A stretch of 64,000 nt of DNA, taken from the NCBI RefSeq assembly GCF_036898095.1, contig NC_090750.1, positions 93,566,164 to 93,630,163 on the forward strand, read 5' to 3'. A program made the translations under genes and the position numbers. The notes below the pieces were generated by a model. That model was not told where the DNA came from. It did no database searches and worked only from the letters and a program-made list of their open reading frames with translations. Source of the DNA: Palaemon carinicauda. Its lineage: Eukaryota; Arthropoda; Malacostraca; Decapoda; Palaemonidae. Below are positions 35,116 through 64,000 of the stretch, one piece after another. Every line of letters starts with the position of its first letter. Positions within the stretch are counted from its first letter, which is position 1.

Positions 35116-36990
35116 TTGAAGGTAAAAGTGGAAGAGAAAAAGAGGGCATTTGAAGAATGGCTGCAGAGTAATAGTGTCGAGAAGTATGAAAGATATAGAG
35201 AGAAAAATGTGGAAGTAAAGCGCAAGGTAACTGAGGCAAAGAGGGCGGCTGACCTAAGGTGGGGTCAGGGATTGGGTTGTTCATATGAAGAGAATAAGAA
35301 TTTTTGGAAAGAAGTGAAGGGAGTAAAGAAGGCTGGTTCGAGAATTGAAGAGACAGTAAAAGATAAAAATGGAAGGTTGTTAAAAGGAGAGGAGGCAAGG
35401 AAAAGGTGGGCGGAATATTTTGAAAGTTTACAGAATATTGAGGATAATAGGGAGGCAGATATAATTGCTGTTGCAGGTGTTGAGGTGCCAGTGATGGGGG
35501 ATGAGAATGAGAGATATTACAAGAGAGGAAATGACGAAAGCACTAGATGAAACGAGAGCAGGGAAAGCACTTGGTATGGATGGTGTGAAAATTGAGATGT
35601 TAAAGGAAGGGGGTGTGACTGTACTTGAATGGTAGGTGAGATAGTTAAGTATGTGTTTTATGTTGTCAATGGTACCAGTAGATGGGTTTGTGCATGTATT
35701 GTACCACTATATAAGGGTAAGGCAGATGTGCATGAGTGTTGTAATTCAAGGGGTATTAGTTTGTTGAGTGTGGTTGGAAAAGTGTATGGTAGAGTACTGA
35801 TTAATAGGATTGAGGATAAAACAGAGAATGCAATCTTAGAAGTAGAAGGTGGTTTTAAAAGAGGTAGGGGATGTATGAATCAGATTTTTACAGTTAGGCA
35901 GATATGCGAGAAATATTTAGCAAAAGGTAAGGAGGTGTATGTTGCGTTTATGGATCTGGAGAAAGCATATGATAGAGTTGATAGGAAAGCGATGTGGAAT
36001 GTGATGAGGTTATATGGAATTGGTGGAAGGGTGTTGCAAGCAGTAAAAAGTTTCTACAAAGGTAGTAAAGTATGTGTTAGGACAGGAAATGAAGTGAGCG
36101 ATTGGTTTTCAGTAAGAGTGGGGCTAAACAGGGATGTGTGATGTCGCCATGGTTGTTTAACTTGTATGTTGATGGAGTGGTGAGAGAGGTGAATGCTCGA
36201 GTGCTTGGACAAGGTTTGAAACTGATAGATGAGAATGATCATGAATGGGAGGTAAATCAGTTGTTGTTTGCAGATGATACTGTACTGGTTGCAGACTTGG
36301 CAGAGAAGCTTGGCCGATTAGTCACAGAATTTGGAAGGGTATGTGAGAGAAGAAAGTTGAGAGTTAATGTGAGTAAGAGTAAGGTTATGAAATGTACGAA
36401 AAGGGAAGATGGTGCGAGATTGAATGTCAAGTTGAATGGAGAGTTAGTTACTTGAGGAAGCAAATCAGTTTAAGTACTTGGGGTCTGTTGTTCCAGCAAA
36501 TGGTGGAGTGGAAGCAGATGTACGTCAGAGAGTGAATGAACGATGCAAAGTGTTGGGGGCAGTGAAGGAAGTGGTAAAGAATAGAGGGTTAGGCATGAAT
36601 GTAAAGAGAGTTCTGTATGAGAAAGTGATTGTACCAACTGTGATGTATGGATCGGAGTTGTGGGGAATGAAAGTAACGGAGAGACAGAAATTCAATGTGT
36701 TTGAGATGAAGTGTCTGAGGAGTATGGATGGTGTATCTCGAGTAGATAGGGTTAGGAAAGAAGTAGTGAGGGTGCGAATGGGTGTAAGAAATGATTTAGC
36801 AGCTTGAGTGGATGTGAATGTGTTGAGATGGTTTGGCCATGTTGAGAGAATGGAAAATGGCTGTCTGCTAAAGAAGGTGATGAATGCAAGAGTTGATGGG
36901 AGAAGTACAAGAGGAAGGCCAAGGTTTGGGTGGATGGATGGAGTGAAGAAAGCTCTGGGTGATAGGAGGAAATATGTGAGAGAGGCATGA
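35116..36990 (+). pseudogene. LINE (non-LTR) reverse transcriptase, frameshifted
   Basis: Blocks in order: linker with NKNFWKEVKGVKKAGSRI (35116-35550); KALGMDGVKIEML near 35565; RT core with GKEVYVAFMDLEKAYDRVDR and the preceding CIVPLYKGKADVHECCNSRG (35629-36141); GCVMSPWLFNLYVDGVVREV and the catalytic FADD in LLFADDTVLVADL (36102-36455); C-terminal domain with VPTVMYGSELWGMK (36478-36807); LRWFGHVERMENG and TRGRPRFGWMDG (36808-36990). Frame changes occur near 35510, 36120 and 36440, with stops near 35632 and 36805. No endonuclease domain is seen upstream, so the copy is 5'-truncated. It is inactive. The clade cannot be fixed by eye. Confidence 0.88.
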
Positions 36991-37250
36991 AAGCGTGCTA
37001 GAAATAAAAATGAATGGCGAGCGATTTTAACACAGTTCCGGTAGATTCCTGCTGCTGCCTCCAGTCATTTTGGATGACGGCAGATGTAGCAGCAGTAGGG
37101 GATTCAGCATTATGAAGCTTCATCTGTGGTGGACGACGGGGGAGGGTGCGCTGTGGCACCCTAGACGTACCAACCGAACTCGGTTGAGTCCCTCGTCAGG
37201 CTGGGAGGAACGTAGAGAGGAAAGGTCCCCTTTTTACATTTGTTTGATGT
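36991..37250 (+). repeat. LINE 3' UTR
   Basis: The GC-richer sequence following the RT stop (CCTGCTGCTGCCTCCAGTCA ... GCACCCTAGACGTACCAACC) lies directly downstream of the reading frame and ends near a T run at 37230. It is most simply the element's 3' end. Confidence 0.5.
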
Positions 37251-38096
37251 GAACTACTCCGCAAAATTGCGGGACGTGCCTTGGTATATAGATGGATTAC
37301 TTTTTGGGGGAAATAATGAACAAAAAGATAGGTCACATGGCCACTCAGGCAGGAGGCATGTGTGGAATTTACAGATGTGGATCTCTGGATTTTTTTCATA
37401 TTTGGTAATTTTTGACACTATAAAATAAGACTACAAGAAATGATTATGACAAACAGTACTGTATATGGTATAAGACAACTGTAAATACTGTATTTTCATA
37501 ATTCTGAAAACTAATACTGTATAGTTAAAGTGTCTTAAAATTCATAAAAAGGTTAACAACCTAAAATTTTAATGGTACTGTATACTTAAAAATTAAGGTA
37601 CATAAGCTTTTATCACTAAAGTGCACATTTGTACTACATTCAAATAGTTTCATATAAATACTATCCTTACATAAAAATACATGTGTTGATATACAGTACA
37701 GTATATGTAAGGGCAGCACTTCATTGGTTAACTCTAAGCACTGCACAGTTACCACAGCCATACAAAAATACAAAAAATATATTTGCTAAAGCAATTTTCA
37801 TGAAATGAATGATTCAGTGCATCAATATGTGGTACTTCTCACATTTCAGAATCCCAAAATAATCACGATAAAAAGTGTGCAGTATGTGCAAATCACTCGT
37901 AAATTTCCAATGTTGAATAGAGGAATGTCACTAGATGATTGAAAAAGTAAAATATAACATTGAAGTCTACGTATTCAAGTACTATACTGGTACTCAAGTA
38001 TTTTCTAAAAGGAAAGTATCTCGAGAGATTCTGTAATGTAATTCAAATACCTCATGTATGCCTACAAATAGACTACAGTGAAATACAAACACAAAG
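37251..38096 (-). other. Intergenic and probable 3' UTR of the TXNDC12-like gene
   Basis: AT-rich sequence downstream of the minus-strand stop at 38097. A minus-strand ATTAAA lies at about 37568-37573 and could serve as a poly(A) signal; no stronger candidate is seen. Confidence 0.4.
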
Positions 38097-63770
<25,674 letters not shown>

Positions 63771-63949
63771 CTGAAATAGTTATGTACGATTGTTTAGTGT
63801 TCTTCTTAGTGACCTCTTAATCGGCGAGAACAAAGATATTAAAGTACATACTGTACAAATTTATAATGCCTTTTGAAATGGGATATTAATCTCAAGTTGT
63901 TAATTCACTCCTGGTCTGTATTCACTGAGAAAATTCTGAACTGATATGT

Positions 63950-64000
63950 ACATACATACATATACCAAGGCACTTCCCCCAATTTTGGGGGGTAGCCGAC
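63950..64000. repeat. Start of an interspersed repeat, cut by window end
   Basis: ACCAAGGCACTTCCCCCAAT, then TTTGGGGGGTAGCCGAC, after a (CATA)n run; resembles the edge of a repeat common in decapods, but this is from general recognition only. Confidence 0.35.

Overview
This is nuclear DNA from an animal, most likely a decapod crustacean (shrimp-like). The reasons are two conserved metazoan genes split into short exons with GT-AG introns, an AT-rich background, very dense TA and AG/CT microsatellites, and many DIRS, Tigger, piggyBac-like and LINE elements. The species assignment is inference; the window carries no species-specific marker.

Positions 1-26,700 (+ strand) hold a nearly complete gene for neuroglian, the arthropod L1CAM-type adhesion molecule. 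I could chain 20 coding steps (positions 59-23,708) with consistent splice phases: signal peptide, six Ig domains, five fibronectin-III domains, one transmembrane segment and an ankyrin-binding FIGQY tail. Two alternative 3' coding exons each carry their own FIGQY motif and stop codon, as in the Drosophila Nrg167/Nrg180 pair. The first exon has two single-base phase breaks, both at C runs. The introns carry LINE tails, a foldback MITE, a TA-flanked Tigger-type element and two nested piggyBac-type MITEs.

Positions 26,700-38,096 lie between genes and are built from degraded retroelements: DIRS-type fragments, a complete-looking 1.7 kb miniature DIRS element (28,704-30,395), and a frameshifted LINE reverse transcriptase (35,116-36,990).

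Positions 38,097-63,770 (- strand) hold the last two coding exons of a TXNDC12/ERp18-like ER thioredoxin-fold protein ending in SDEL. They are separated by a 25.4 kb intron that is essentially a transposon reservoir. It contains a structurally complete DIRS element (38,358-44,738) with gag, RT/RNase H/methyltransferase-like and tyrosine recombinase frames; a LINE 3' half; a tRNA-derived SINE; minisatellites; a second Tigger-type non-autonomous element with a piggyBac end inside it; an intact-frame Tigger transposase element (55,609-58,113); and a large decayed DIRS copy.

The two host genes converge tail to tail. I see no operon, CRISPR array, rRNA or virus. The most unusual content is mobile-element architecture: three DIRS-type families at different decay stages, two with a recognisable internal complementary region, and repeated insertion of TA-targeting elements into TA microsatellites.
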